Part shown: positions 48,801-59,522 of the stretch, one piece after another | How positions within the stretch are numbered: the first letter of the stretch is position 1 | How the letters are laid out: each line of letters opens with the position of its first letter | Source: Crocodylus rhombifer | Lineage: Eukaryota > Chordata > Crocodylia > Crocodylidae | Length of the DNA: 64,000 nucleotides | Direction of reading: 5' to 3' | Assembly: GCA_038503035.1 (NCBI GenBank) | Contig: JAVSML010024426.1 | Span: forward strand, 188,607 to 252,606 | Translations under genes and position numbers: made by a program | Notes under the pieces: model-generated | Database searches by the model: none | What the model was told of the DNA's origin: nothing | What the model saw: the letters and a program-made list of their open reading frames with translations, nothing else

Positions 48801-51800
48801 AAAGGGCATTGCCCCCTTTTCATCCATAAAATCACATCTGGGCTCTCTCAACCATTTCCAGACCTTTACAGATTTGTCCTCTGGTGCTTGCACTGATGTG
48901 CGTGCCTGCACCCAGGAGGCATTTGCGTCTCCGAGCTGTTTCATAGTAGCATGGGGATACGAGCTCTGGCATGAGGGTGGAAGGCTTCCTTGTGCCAGGC
49001 TTGTTGGGGAGGTGTTTATGATAAGTCAGAACTGTGTCACTCTTTCCTTCCTTTAACGTTCCCACCGTTACTAAATTCAATACTAGTTTTAAAAATTTTA
49101 CATGAAATAAAAGTGTAAGACTGAGTCTCTGGAAGGGCAGATCAAAAAAATATGCTTCCCCTTAAGCAAAACACAGATGGGCAAAAAAATGCAGATCGTA
49201 TTGCAAGCTCCTTTACTAACATTCAAAACATTATGACAGAGATTGTTGCATCCAGATGCACTTGGAAATAAGATGTACTTTCAAAACAGGAATTTATAAC
49301 TGAACGCTAACTCGCATCACTACGTGGATACCCTCTCTCCCTGCCTACGCAGGTATTCTCAGATCACACAAAGGCATCTAGGAAACCTTTTATAAAGCTG
49401 GATTCCTAGATCAGCTTTCTGACAGGCGCTGACCTGAGTGTTTGTTTCCATAGGACCCAATCGATTAAGAAGAGGATTTGGACAACAGCAGTACAACAGG
49501 CAGCAGCGGAGGGGCACCATACCTGGCCCAAGGAGAAGAACAGCCGTGACGTTAAACAGAGTGAGCCCCTTAAACCGCCAGATTTCTACTCAAGAGGTAG
49601 GGGCCAAGAGAGTTATGGCTGGATTGAATAGTTTGGGATCTAAAAGCGTACTCAGACACAGGCACAGTTGCATATCCGCATACAGATACACCCCCACCCT
49701 CCAGTTGAGTGTACAGATTTACAGACAGGTCATGCAAAAGAGATGTATTTGTATAGGCAGATCCTTTCTCAGCTTGTCTTAATATTGCTACTTCCAGGCA
49801 AGTATCTGAAGACTCACCATTGATTTTCCTTGTGCAAGGTATACTGCCAAGTACTTTGAAGTTAGTGGCAGCACTCCCATTGACTTCAAAAGGCTTTGGC
49901 TCAGGTCCATATGTCTCACTGACATGTAGTAAAAGCCTACTGTTATACATCTCTGCTAGAGACAGCTGTATTTCAGGTTGCCCAAGCATTTCTATTATCA
50001 ACTCCCTTTTTTAGCTGCCTGTACCTTTCTCCTTTTCAGGCTGAAAATGTTCAGGCCAAGTCTCTATTAAAGAGAACTTGTTAAAAAAACATGTAAGTGA
50101 ACACAGTTCACTCACTTGAGGAAGAGAATGGGAGCAAAACACACTTTTAAAGCACATTAAAAGGCTTCATCTGACTTTATTTTGAATGTTTCTTGCACCA
50201 AAATATGTGAAAGCCAAGATGTAGGAGGTGGGTAAGTCTGCAGGACAGGAACCTGGTCCTGGTGAAAGTCTATTGAAGTAGAAGGGTTTGAAAACAGTAT
50301 CCCACACACTCTCAACAGGCTTTTACAAACGGTGATAACATGTTTAACAACAATCTCCTAAGAGTTTAAGTGGAAGAAAGCTGCACTGAGCCTGCAATAG
50401 TACGTGGTACTTGTTATAAAAAAGAAAGAAAAGAAATCAGCTAGGTATTGAATGTAGCTGGATGGTACCAGAAAGCCATAAGTAGTTGGTAAGAAGAATA
50501 ATTTAAAGGTAGCTTTCATGCCACAAAAGCAAACAGAGTAGGAGTATGTGGAAACATCTGTCCTCTAACAGGCAGTAACAGTGAGGAGGTTATTGTCCTA
50601 CAGCAATAATTGGTACAGCGATACCAGTCTTCGTACGTCACAGCACAAGGGAGTCCTACGCTACTGAATAGGTGTTTTCTGAAGTGGTTTTTCTCCTCCC
50701 TCCAAAGGCTCGGAGCCAGCAAAGCTCTTACGTGCATGTGGGAGCAGCAAGCAGCGGCACATTGAGCAAGGCAGGGCTCTGCGGGTTGGCGATGCTGGGA
50801 TCATCCTAGTTCTGCTCTGTGCTGCGTCTCCGCAGGCGGCTTTTTGGCATTTCTGGAGCTTTTTCTTGAAATGCTCTGCCCTACTTATCATGCAAAGACC
50901 CCAGCACCTTGTTGATGAAACTAGCAAGCACAAGAGACAGAGGAGGAGAAATCATGGAACAAGTCAAGAGAAATAGTCGTGTCCTGGCCAGTGTTACAAA
51001 GGATGATCGATCTCATATCATGTCAGTTAGCCAAGAAGGCAAAAAACCCACCCATTTGCACAGCAAAAAACCCACCCTGTCTGCACAGCAGGCTCTGCAG
51101 TAGGAAAAGCAAAATCATGTAGGAAAGTGGCCACCCATCATGAAATGGGGCTGTAGACAAGCGCAGCATGAGCAACCCCATGGGTGAACCTCCTTATGAG
51201 CTCTCCAAGCATCTCTAGTGATGCCGTAAGAGACATGGGTGCTGTAGTTTTGTTGGCTTCCCCGCGTGCAGGACAAGCCAATGGACAACCAGGGGTTTAA
51301 GCTCCAGCTCCCTCAGGCCCGGGATAAATCACTAGTATTTTAATAGAGATGCACGTGCTTGATCATCTTTCTTGCTGCCTAGCAATGGGGCACACGCTGC
51401 ACTTGGACCGGGTAACGGGTGAGCTTTGTTCCTTTCCAGGGCAACCAGAGTGAAGAAGGGTTCAGCAAAAGTGGTGACAGTGGACAGACCGGAGCACAGA
51501 CCAGGCCCCTCCAGCACCCTCGGAGATTCAGGACCCTGGGTGCCGCGGTCCAAGGCCCAGCGAGAAGGTAGTGCCTCTGCTACAGTGGTCGGGGCCTGAA
51601 ACGTTGTCCTTGTTGGTTTAAACGAACCCGCGGTGCCGCACTAGCTGGAGAAGCGTTATAGTCAGGTCAGCCTGTTGGGCCCTACAGCCTTGTGTTGCAC
51701 CCGGAAGGATTTGATTTAAATCAAATCAGTTTAAATCAGGATTTAAATCACTGGTCAGGAAGCCTTGATTTAATTACTGTTTTTTGCAAAAAGTGCATTC

Positions 51801-54800
51801 TTGTTATTTGATATACTCTGCTCATTTAACTTCTTGAAACTTTGCACTTTTCAAGAAAGGTAAGGGCTTGATTCTGTGTGCACAAACTTGCAGAGAGACA
51901 AGAGGGCTGATGGGTGTGTAATCAGGTCTGTTCTCTCTCCTCCCCATACACTGCTGTTAACAAGGATGTTATCTCTGGAGACACAAACTCACAGTTTGAG
52001 AACTGAAACTAAGCATCACAGAGATGCTTAATGGGATCTTCTAGACTGAGCACTCAGTCCCACTGGGTAGAGCGGTTTTCTTTAATTATGACTAATCTAT
52101 AGAGGCCCTCATAAGATTGGACCCCTAATATAGTCTATGGCTTGTTGTGACCTATTTATAAAACTTTTCTAAAAAGGTTGTATGAATATATTGTGTCAAG
52201 TAGCTTATAATTAGAAGTTATAATCTCTATTCCAGGATGATGACTTTGAGCTTTAACATATCTTACATGAAAACTATATTTATATTGGGGTGGGTTTTTT
52301 TTTTTAAAAAGCATCTTAACAAAAATATGATTAAATCAAAACATCTGATTTAAAAAAAAATCCAATTTTTTATTCTTTTAAAAACATCATTGATTTTTAT
52401 CCACCCTTGCTGCACTGTGTGATGGGAGACAGCTCTTTGTACAGGACGAAGCCACTCTGAAATAGCGTTACCATACTGCGCTTGTGTTTAATGGGACAGA
52501 CATTTCATCTGGCTCTTATTTTAATGAATAATAAATCATACATCCTTTGAGCTTTTATTGCACATTTTCACAGCCTCTTTTATTAAAGTAAACATTGCCT
52601 TTATGGAAACAGAATGGTTAAAATCAAGATGTCAAAGCCATAGGGGCCAGACACCAGCAGCCTTGTTTGCATTGTACGATCCCTTTGCACGCACAGCAGC
52701 GCTGCAGCCAAGGTGCTGCTCACTCCAAGGCGAGCCGCAGGAGTTTGGGCCCAGGGACCGAGCTCCTGTTTGTCACAGGCCACAGCATTTCAACCGGTGT
52801 ATTGAACCCAGCGCCCGTCTGTAAGTGTGGTCCAGAAACAAGGGTCACAGCAGTACCTGCCGAGCTCTGCAAAACCAGCGGAGGTGACGTAATGGTGGCA
52901 CATGGGGTGGGGCTGGGATGAAAAGCAAGGAGCCAAGCGAGAGATGCTCAGGACATTGCTGTCATTAAAAATGATCCATGACAAGAGCTCCCTGTCAGCA
53001 AATGAGAAAGGAAATTCTTTTGCTGAAAGTAGTTGCAACAAAATTCATTTAATGTAAAGGCAAGTTTTTTAAACTGAAAAAGGATCTCTTTTCTATGTCT
53101 ACTTCTTCCTCCTGCTTCCTTCTGTCTTTTGCATTGGGAAAAAAGGGTGGAAAACGGTAACAGGAAGGAGATGGGAAGGAAACCCCAAAAAACCTGAGAG
53201 TGGGATTTTCCATGGAAATAACAGTAAATGTTTTGGCCAGGTCTTTGGCCAACACAGGACCCTGGCTGTAGTGCAGTGTCCTACCAAAGGCAAAGGGAAT
53301 TCATTGCTGTAGCAAGGTGCTCTTGGACTCTCTCGCTCTTTCCAGCTGTGTAATACCCAGGCCTGGGCACGGCCAGTTGGCTTTTTATATCCTTTTCAAT
53401 CAAGCCTGCGGGGATGTGTGCTAGTCAATGGCTGGAGAGGCCATTGTGGAAGGTCCCTTTCAGGCAGTCATGAGTAACATCATGTCTTTCCCTTCAGCGG
53501 CCAGTCTTTCACCCTAAACAGGAGGCCGGCCTTCCAGCAGAAGCAGATACAGCAGAGGCGATCCAAGCCCGGCTTTTACAGAGGGGTCAGTGCGGTACCA
53601 TGCTTTGTACTGCTAGCGAGTGTGACCATGGCTTTCCTGTTAACAGCCTTTCCTCCTCCCATCTTCACGCTGCTAGGAGCTGGTGGCAGTAGCCACGGTT
53701 ATACCTAGACGTAGCTTGTGCTCTCCCCAGCGTGGATTTCGGGGGGCACCGTAGCTGCTGCTCTGCCGCTCGCCCAGCTCCCAGCCTCCCTGCTCTGCGA
53801 TGTCTTTGTGGTCTGCAGCTCTTGTCCGTCCGACGTCGCCTCCACTTCTGGCCCTGCAGCTCTTCTTCCTCTGCTGTAGAGCAGGCCCCAAGATTGCAGA
53901 CACATGCACGTGAGGGGCATCTCGGTGACCCCCGTGGCTAATGCTTTGGGGACCAGGCCCTGAGCTGGAAGGCTGCATTGCAAGGAGAGGGTTTCCTGGG
54001 GTCTGGCAAGCAGAGGCAGAACAGGAGCAGGATGCAGGGTCGCTGCTGTGCCTGGCGGGACAGGATCAGCCCACACTAACCCACGCGCTTGAGTGAAATG
54101 CCAACACGACTGCACCAGGTTTGCTCCCCGTGATCTCTGATGGTGGAGTTCAGAGGAGTGAGAGGCAGTTTTGAAGTCAGTTCCCTCTTGTGTGTTTAAT
54201 TTCACAGCAAAACGAAGCCAGCATAGCCAGGAAACCACCGTGGATGAGAAGGTAATTGGGACGGTCAAAATAAAACCCACCAGGAGAGAGGCGTTGGGAG
54301 TGTGCCCAGCTCCTCCCTTGGTGCTGAGGCCCGAGCAGACACGTCTCGCTCTTGGCAGGTGGCAGCTGGCACCCAACCCTGGAGCAGTGCTGACCGTCTC
54401 CGTGGCAAATCCTCACGCAGGCCAAGGCAACGTGTAAGTCAGTGGTACCCTTGGTGCTACAGGTCCAGGCAGCTCTGATGCAGAGGCCGTGCCCCTGGCT
54501 CCCATGCCAAGTAGCAACAGATGCCCCTTTCCTCCAAGGATGCATCCAGTCCCTGTCCGAATCCGGCAAAACACTCAGCTCCCACCACACCTGGTGGCCA
54601 CGACTTCCACGCTTCAATTTAATTTAACTCCATTATCGGAGTTCATTAGAAACGGCTGCTCGTTGGCTGCAAACCTGCCGGGATCTCTGGATGCAAGCAG
54701 CTGTGTTGGAAATGCAGGGCCTGCCCGCTCAGAGACTGCCGCGGGGTCTGGGTTATAAGCGGAGGGTCACTGAGAGGGTGCTGGAGCCACGGGTCCCCGT

Positions 54801-55404
54801 GTGCTGTGATCGAGCCCCACGAGGGTGTGTGGGAGGTTTGGCGTTGGGGAGGGTTGAAGGCAGCCCCTTCACCCCTCTCCGGGGGGAGCAGCAGGGTCTG
54901 CGTGTGCCGACTAAACCCACCTCGACCGCTCAGCCCCTTCTCCAGGCCGGGAGCCAACCGTCCGTTCCTGAGAGGCAGGAGACCCCCCTTCCCCAGGCCG
55001 ACCAAGCCCCAGCCCAAAGGAGTGATGCTGAGGTTCAACTTCCGCGCCATGGCAAACCAGGTAGTGTGCGAGCACCCGGGAGGGGAGCATCGCCGCAGGG
55101 ACTGCGCGGCCCAGGAACAGGCCGGACCTGGAAGCACACGTCGCAAACGCTGACTGGCCTTCAGCTTCCTTGCCCCATGTGTGGGCTCGCCATCACTGGA
55201 AGGGCTCGAGGAGAGGTTGCGTGGCCACAGATCAGTCTGGACTGGGGGTGGGTGGCAAGAAGGACCCGGTTTGGGCTGGCACCTCACGGCACTCCCTTTC
55301 CCCCGCAGACCGGCCTGACTCTGGACGAGCGGTTCTCCGGGCTGAGGAACAAGTGGCGTTTCGTGGCAGCCAGGAACGCGGGACGGATGGTCACCATGCC
55401 CTGA
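42790..55404 (+). CDS. UAP56-interacting factor (UIF/FYTTD1) family gene, probable LUZP4 counterpart; 9 exons
   Basis: This is a predicted mRNA-export adaptor that would bind the nuclear RNA helicase UAP56 (DDX39B). The coding exons are 42790-42844, 45270-45410, 49454-49596, 51440-51567, 53498-53585, 54208-54251, 54359-54433, 54946-55060 and 55309-55404. They join in frame to 885 nt (294 aa), with intron phases 1,1,0,2,0,2,2,0, all GT-AG. Residues 12-23 (EEIDLSLDDIIK) form the UAP56-binding motif, split by intron 1. Family blocks follow in order: VSPLNR (102-107), RRW then VLTVSVANP (199-218), PKGV (248-251) and TGLTLDERF (264-272). The protein is rich in Arg and Gln, as expected for RNA binding. 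The start has a strong Kozak context (A at -3, G at +4). Human FYTTD1 is about 318 aa with the same order of motifs, but sequence identity elsewhere is low. The divergent position next to LRCH2 matches human LUZP4, not FYTTD1, which lies beside LRCH3. The orthology is an inference. Confidence 0.85.
42845..45269 (+). other. Intron 1 of the UIF-family gene
   Basis: 2425 bp. The first part is CpG-rich promoter sequence. It includes a C10 run near 43411. No repeat could be named confidently. Confidence 0.7.
45270..45410 (+). CDS. UIF-family gene, exon 2
   Basis: The acceptor is tttgcacccag at 45269. It begins with DDIIK, the second half of the UAP56-binding motif, then a Lys/Arg/Gln-rich stretch with RRQQLRNRN and RPWLRARVQRSLQ. 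The donor is CAAG|GTGTGA. Confidence 0.88.
45411..49453 (+). other. Intron 2 of the UIF-family gene
   Basis: 4043 bp and the largest intron. No repeat or RNA gene was recognised in it. Confidence 0.7.
49454..49596 (+). CDS. UIF-family gene, exon 3
   Basis: The acceptor is gtttccatag. It encodes an Arg/Gln-rich segment (RRGFGQQQYNRQQRR) and the family block VSPLNRQ, which parallels ISPMNRP of FYTTD1 as I recall it. The donor is GAG|GTAGGG. Confidence 0.87.
49597..51439 (+). other. Intron 3 of the UIF-family gene
   Basis: 1843 bp. Apart from a near-duplicate 'cagcaaaaaacccaccc' pair around 51036-51078, nothing was recognised. Confidence 0.65.
51440..51567 (+). CDS. UIF-family gene, exon 4
   Basis: The acceptor is cctttccag and the donor is GAAG|GTAGTG. 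It encodes a Ser/Gly/Gln-rich segment (SEEGFSKSGDSGQTG) followed by a basic stretch. This is the least conserved part of the protein and is supported mainly by frame continuity. Confidence 0.72.
51695..52412. mobile_element. Probable DNA-transposon-like repeat in intron 4
   Basis: The left end gcacccggaaggatttgatt leads into a palindrome-rich 'gatttaaatc' array. The right end, read in reverse, is gcaagggtggataaaaatca followed by AT-rich sequence, a loose inverted match. The interior is AT-rich and non-coding, unlike the GC-rich exons around it. The family is not identified. Confidence 0.45.
53498..53585 (+). CDS. UIF-family gene, exon 5
   Basis: The acceptor is tcccttcag and the donor GGG|GTCAGT is weak but valid. 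It encodes SFTLNRRPAFQQKQIQQRR, a basic Gln-rich segment, with the phase on both sides keeping the frame. Confidence 0.78.
53586..54207 (+). other. Intron 5 of the UIF-family gene
   Basis: 622 bp and GC-rich. No element was recognised. Confidence 0.65.
54208..54251 (+). CDS. UIF-family gene, exon 6 (micro-exon)
   Basis: This is a 44-nt exon after acceptor tttcacag. It encodes QNEASIARKPPWMR plus AG, and joins exon 7 to give RRWQ, paralleling a Trp-containing basic segment in FYTTD1. The donor is AAG|GTAATT. If the following 107-bp intron were retained, translation would stop at the TAA at 54253-54255. Confidence 0.78.
54359..54433 (+). CDS. UIF-family gene, exon 7
   Basis: The acceptor is ctcttggcag. 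It encodes WQLAPNPGAVLTVSVANP, matching the family block 'ILTVSIDNP'. Donor GT|GTAAGT is a perfect consensus. Confidence 0.87.
54434..54945 (+). other. Intron 7 of the UIF-family gene
   Basis: 512 bp and GC-rich. No element was recognised. Confidence 0.65.
54946..55060 (+). CDS. UIF-family gene, exon 8
   Basis: The acceptor is cttctccag and the donor is CAG|GTAGTG. It encodes an Arg/Pro-rich stretch (RPFLRGRRPPFPRP) and PKGVMLRFNF, which matches the family's PKGV-hydrophobic-x-F block. Confidence 0.87.
55309..55404 (+). CDS. UIF-family gene, exon 9 with stop codon
   Basis: The acceptor is cccccgcag. It encodes TGLTLDERFSGLRNKW through a C-terminal RMVTMP and a TGA at 55402-55404. The TLDERF motif is the C-terminal signature shared by UIF (TLNERF) and CHTOP (SLNERF). 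Confidence 0.9.
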   Translation, partial: TGLTLDERFSGLRNKWRFVAARNAGRMVTMP

Positions 55405-55466
55405 TGCCACGTGCTGCCCGCGGGGCCGGCGGCCTGACTCGGCCCAGCCCGGCCAACCTGCAGCCC

Positions 55467-55472
55467 AATAAA
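55467..55472 (+). terminator. Poly(A) signal of the UIF-family gene
   Basis: A canonical AATAAA lies 63 nt after the stop codon, implying a very short 3' UTR of about 80-90 nt. Confidence 0.75.
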
Positions 55473-56274
55473 CGTGATAGCTTTCCTGACAGACGGCTGG
55501 CTTGGCGGCGCGCCGTCCCCTCCTGACACGCTGAGTCGATGCACCCCAGAGATGCTCCCCTCCACCCGCACCTTGTGGCCCAGCCTCTTGCCCCCTTAGG
55601 CTTCACGTGACCAAATGCAGTCCCTCAGGCTCATCCCCTGCCTTTGCTGGGGGCTGGGGATGGTGGGGAGCATGGAGAACGGGACACGGAGGCGGAGTAG
55701 GATCACCTCGAGGCCCCCAGATGTCCAAGTGCCTTTGTCACAGTGTATGCCAAGCATAGTACAGGGCTTCCTGCCCCCAAGCCTTCATGGTCCAAGCCCC
55801 CAGGGCTGGCAGACATGCACTGGGTGCGTGCTGTTCCAGGGAACTGCTGACCTAAATCCTTCCCCACCATCCTTGGGTTTGCTTGAAGCAGGGTTTGCAC
55901 GGGTGTAACTACAACATGAGTAGGCAAGTGCACCCCTGGGATGCTGACGGGTGCAGAGAGCCCTGACTGGGAGCCACACTGATCCCAGTTACTTTCTGGT
56001 TATCTACATTCCCTATGCAGACCTTTCAGTCTGAGTGTGCCCCAGCCAGAGACAGGCAGCCTTGGCCCTTTGAGTGTGTGCTGTTGCGCTGTCTGTAATG
56101 CCTGGCTGGCTGGAGCCCGCTGTTCTTCACTGCGGGAGGGAGGGGACAGAGTGATAACTGGCTCACGTTTACCTTCTGCGGCAAACAGCAGGGTGTGTTT
56201 GCAAATGTATTTGCTGACTGACACACCAGCAAAGGCATCCATCGCTGCCAGTGCTCCAGGGCTGATAGGAACAG

Positions 56275-56440
56275 CCCACTTAACAGCCCAACCCAACACT
56301 GTCAGCCCAACCCAGTACTTAATAACCCACCCCAACCCTTACAACCCAACACTGTCACCCCAACCCAACACTTAACCCAACACTGTCAACCCAATCCAAC
56401 ACTGTCAATCCAACCCAACACTGAACAACCCAACACAGTC
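56275..56440 (+). repeat. Minisatellite of 'cccaacactgtca' units
   Basis: Alternating cccaacccaacactgtca and 'acttaacccaacactgtca'-like units repeat about seven to nine times with unit lengths of roughly 13-25 bp. The strand is almost free of G. Confidence 0.75.
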
Positions 56441-56978
56441 AAAGCCAGCGCTGCCACCCTGCTAGAACACCTCCCTGTAGCAGCAGGTTGCTGCCCACCA
56501 GCGGGATACACAGGAATGTCTGTGCTGGTGCAAGGGTACAATTAGCACAGGAAAGGATTTCTGTTCTTGGGAAAGAGCTGAAGGAGGCTTTGGAGGGGTC
56601 ATAGTTGCAGAAATAGCCGTGTAAGAAGTCCCCTGTGCCCGAGTCGCACAAGCACCACTTCAGTACCCCTAGATCCTGCCCCAAAACCCTGTGATGTCAA
56701 TGGGTGTCATCCCATCCCATGGGCTCTGCATCCAGATTCTTTTCAGATTCACTGCTGGTTTCTCCTGCTTTCTACACCCCCAGCAAACCAAGCTCAGGCT
56801 CAAGCTAAGTGGGTTGCTGCTTGGGGTGGCAAGAGCAGAAGCTCATTTAGACCAGATGACACCAGGGAAAGCATCATCCCGAGACCCAAGCTGTGGCCAA
56901 GTAAGTTGGGTGTCACTGAGAGGTGCCCAAAACCCTACTGTCACCGAGGGTGGCATATTAAAAACCAGAATCTATGGG

Positions 56979-57240
56979 CCCTGCTACACATTCAAAATGG
57001 AAGCTGGATGGAAACCAGCTCTAGAGTTGTGATACATTTTCAAGCACTAAATTTGTAGCTGGTTGACTCATTTTATAGCTCTACAGTCATTTTTATTGTG
57101 TGATCATTACTTTGCATGTGTGGCTGGTCTCAATTTATTGTATGATTCACCAGTTAATGGCTTAATAATGACTTTGCACATGTGGCCGGTTGCATGATTT
57201 GCCACCGAACTGCATAAAGTATGCAACAAATAGCAGGCGC
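56979..57240. mobile_element. MITE copy B of a window-specific pair
   Basis: It begins gggccctgctacacattcaa and ends tagcaggcgcc, whose reverse complement ggcgcctgcta matches the left end. The interior is colinear with 41441-41708. It contains a repeated 'gactttgcacatgtggc' / 'actttgcatgtgtggctgg' motif. Confidence 0.65.
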
Positions 57241-57842
57241 CTAAGACAGACAAAACCATTTGTGCCAAAGGCAGATGCAGTCCTGGGAGGGAAAGGTTTA
57301 ATTGCTCGGTGTGTTCCCCACTGCCCTCAGTCAGACACGCCGCTGTAGCTTGTACTTGTTTAAGCATGTCTCACGTGGAAAGGTAAAGGCTATGTTTCTA
57401 GCCCGGTGACAGTCCCAATTGCAGTGAACCTGCACGAGGATAGAAAGCTTGGCCAAACACTCACATTCATATTGCCTAAAACGCCCCAGAGCCACATGCA
57501 ACCAGGACCTTCAGCCTCCCAGAAAACACTTCCTATGGAGGGCTGGTGCCCTGTGGACAGGTCTTTATTCTTTTTTTCCCCAAATTTTGCCATCTCCCCA
57601 GGAGGTGGCAGCATCCAGCTTCTCGTAGGATGCCGGGATCTCTTAGGACTTCCAGCTTAAGAGGGGGAAAGTGGAGGGTACCGTATAGCCAGTTGTGCCA
57701 ACTTTCAGAAGCTGCTTGTAGAAGAGGGGAGCTACTACCTGTGTCAACCCTGATGAGATGTATGGAAAATAAGTGATTTCTCAGCTCACCAGGGAATGCA
57801 TAATGATCATTGAAGAAATGCAGAGATCTAGAACTCCCAGTT

Positions 57843-57893
57843 CAGAGACGATACCTTTTATTAGACCAACTGAGAAACTGCAAAAACTAGGTA
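57843..57893. mobile_element. Chompy-like MITE fragment
   Basis: 'acgatacctttta' + 'ttagaccaactgagaaact' is the central piece of the palindromic MITE family. Confidence 0.45.
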
Positions 57894-59522
57894 TTTTGAT
57901 ATAATTATACATATTAAGCATCACTGAGGAGTTTCTGGCCCGATGGTACCATACAGGGTACGAGGCAGCAGGGTAGTAGAGCAGATTTCCGGTCGAAGGC
58001 CTCGACCACCCACCGAGAGCAAACCTTTTCCGCAGCTGCCATCAGTGCAGAGAGCTGGAAACCACCTGGAAGGAGCGGGGGAGAGATGCTGCTTCGGGGG
58101 AGTCTGTGCCGCATAGTCCTGGACACGGCACCGTTTTTCTGCAGCAGCAGATGCCAGGCTCTGTGTTTTCTCAGCTGGGGAATGCACTTTGCTGCTAAAG
58201 CCTCACCTTTAATGGGTTTAGCAGAGCGAGGGGAGAGCTCCTGGCTTGTCAGAGTTTCTCCACGTTCGTATAATCCCTACAACGGAGGCCACTGTCCTCA
58301 GTTACCCCCTGCACTCGGGGCGCGCGTGTTCCTGCACCCATACGCAGCAGCTGGGAGAGTTGCACGTTTAAGGCTGCAGCCCCCGGGAACCCACCGCGCC
58401 AGGTCATCGCACCGTTTGCCACCTCAAAGCAAGCAGCTCCTCGCTTCAGAGGGATTTCCCAGTGGTCTTGCTGGCATCTCCAGCTGGGCGATGGGTTCAG
58501 TATCTAGGACCTGGTTCTCGCTGATGCCTTTGAAAGGCCCCATGCAGCCCCCTTTCTGCTCCCAGAGCAGCAGAGGGGAGAATCAGGCCCGTGGCTGTGG
58601 AGTCCGTGTGATACGTGCGCTTTACGGCCATCTCTGCTGCACCAAAGAGCAGCGTTGCTGTGCCTCCCTCACGACCCAGCTCCCCCAGGCCGGTCCAGCC
58701 GAGCTGGTGCATCAACGCCTCTGTCCTAGAGACCCGGCAGAAGGGATCATCCGACACGCGCTCCTCCTCGCCTGCTCCCTGGCCTGCCGAGGCTACCAGC
58801 ACCCTGCAGCAGAAGCAACTGGGTCAGACCCTACAACCCCCTCGCCCGGTCCCGTCTCACGCTTCTGCCTGTGCCAGCGCCTCCCTGCCAGACCCGGGGT
58901 CTTACCGGCTTGGTAAGGACCAGCCCACCGCACCCTCCAGGCTGCCTGCACAGCAGAGAGGAAGGCACAGGCAGGACATCCCTGCCCTGCCCGGAGGGCA
59001 AGTGAGCAGCAGAAGTGTTGCTGATCAGAGACTGAATGGGCAGGGACAGCTGGCTTTGCAGCCTGGCGGGATTCAGGCAGCCAGAAACCAAGCTCAGAAT
59101 ATTTCAATGGCAACCTGAGCCCCAGGCGACAGCCCGGACGTTGCCGGTCCCGGGGAGAGACCGGGCAGCAAGCAGCAGGTGTGGAAACGGCGGGCCACTC
59201 TGCTCATCGCACTGGAAACAAACTGCAAAAGCAAACGGGGTGCTGAGCACAGCAGAGCACAAGACCCCCCACTCCCCACCGCGCCCTGGGGCCACGGAGA
59301 GCAGGGCGGGACCCCCTGAAAAGACCCGGGCTGCTTCAGGGGTGCCGCGGGGTGCTGCACCACGCCAGCACTGGGAGGGTGCAGCTGTGAGTCGCAGGAT
59401 CCACCCAGCGCTCGCCACGGGGCTCAACAAGTCCTGCCCTGTCTGAGCTCTTTGCAGCGCAACAACGGCTCGATTATTTTTCCGCAGCCCCAAAAGGAGT
59501 GAGAACACGAGCTGATGTTTGC

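Noticed and set aside
54171..54437. 88-aa open frame spanning exon 6, intron 6 and exon 7
   Set aside because: It reads exon 6 in the wrong frame relative to exon 5. Splicing at 54251/54359 gives the family block in frame.
54646..55410. 254-aa minus-strand open frame
   Set aside because: It is antisense to exons 8-9 of the UIF-like gene in GC-rich DNA. It has no recognisable domain.
58086..58916. 276-aa plus-strand open frame
   Set aside because: Long frames are expected by chance in this GC-rich stretch. No domain, splice context or family similarity was seen.
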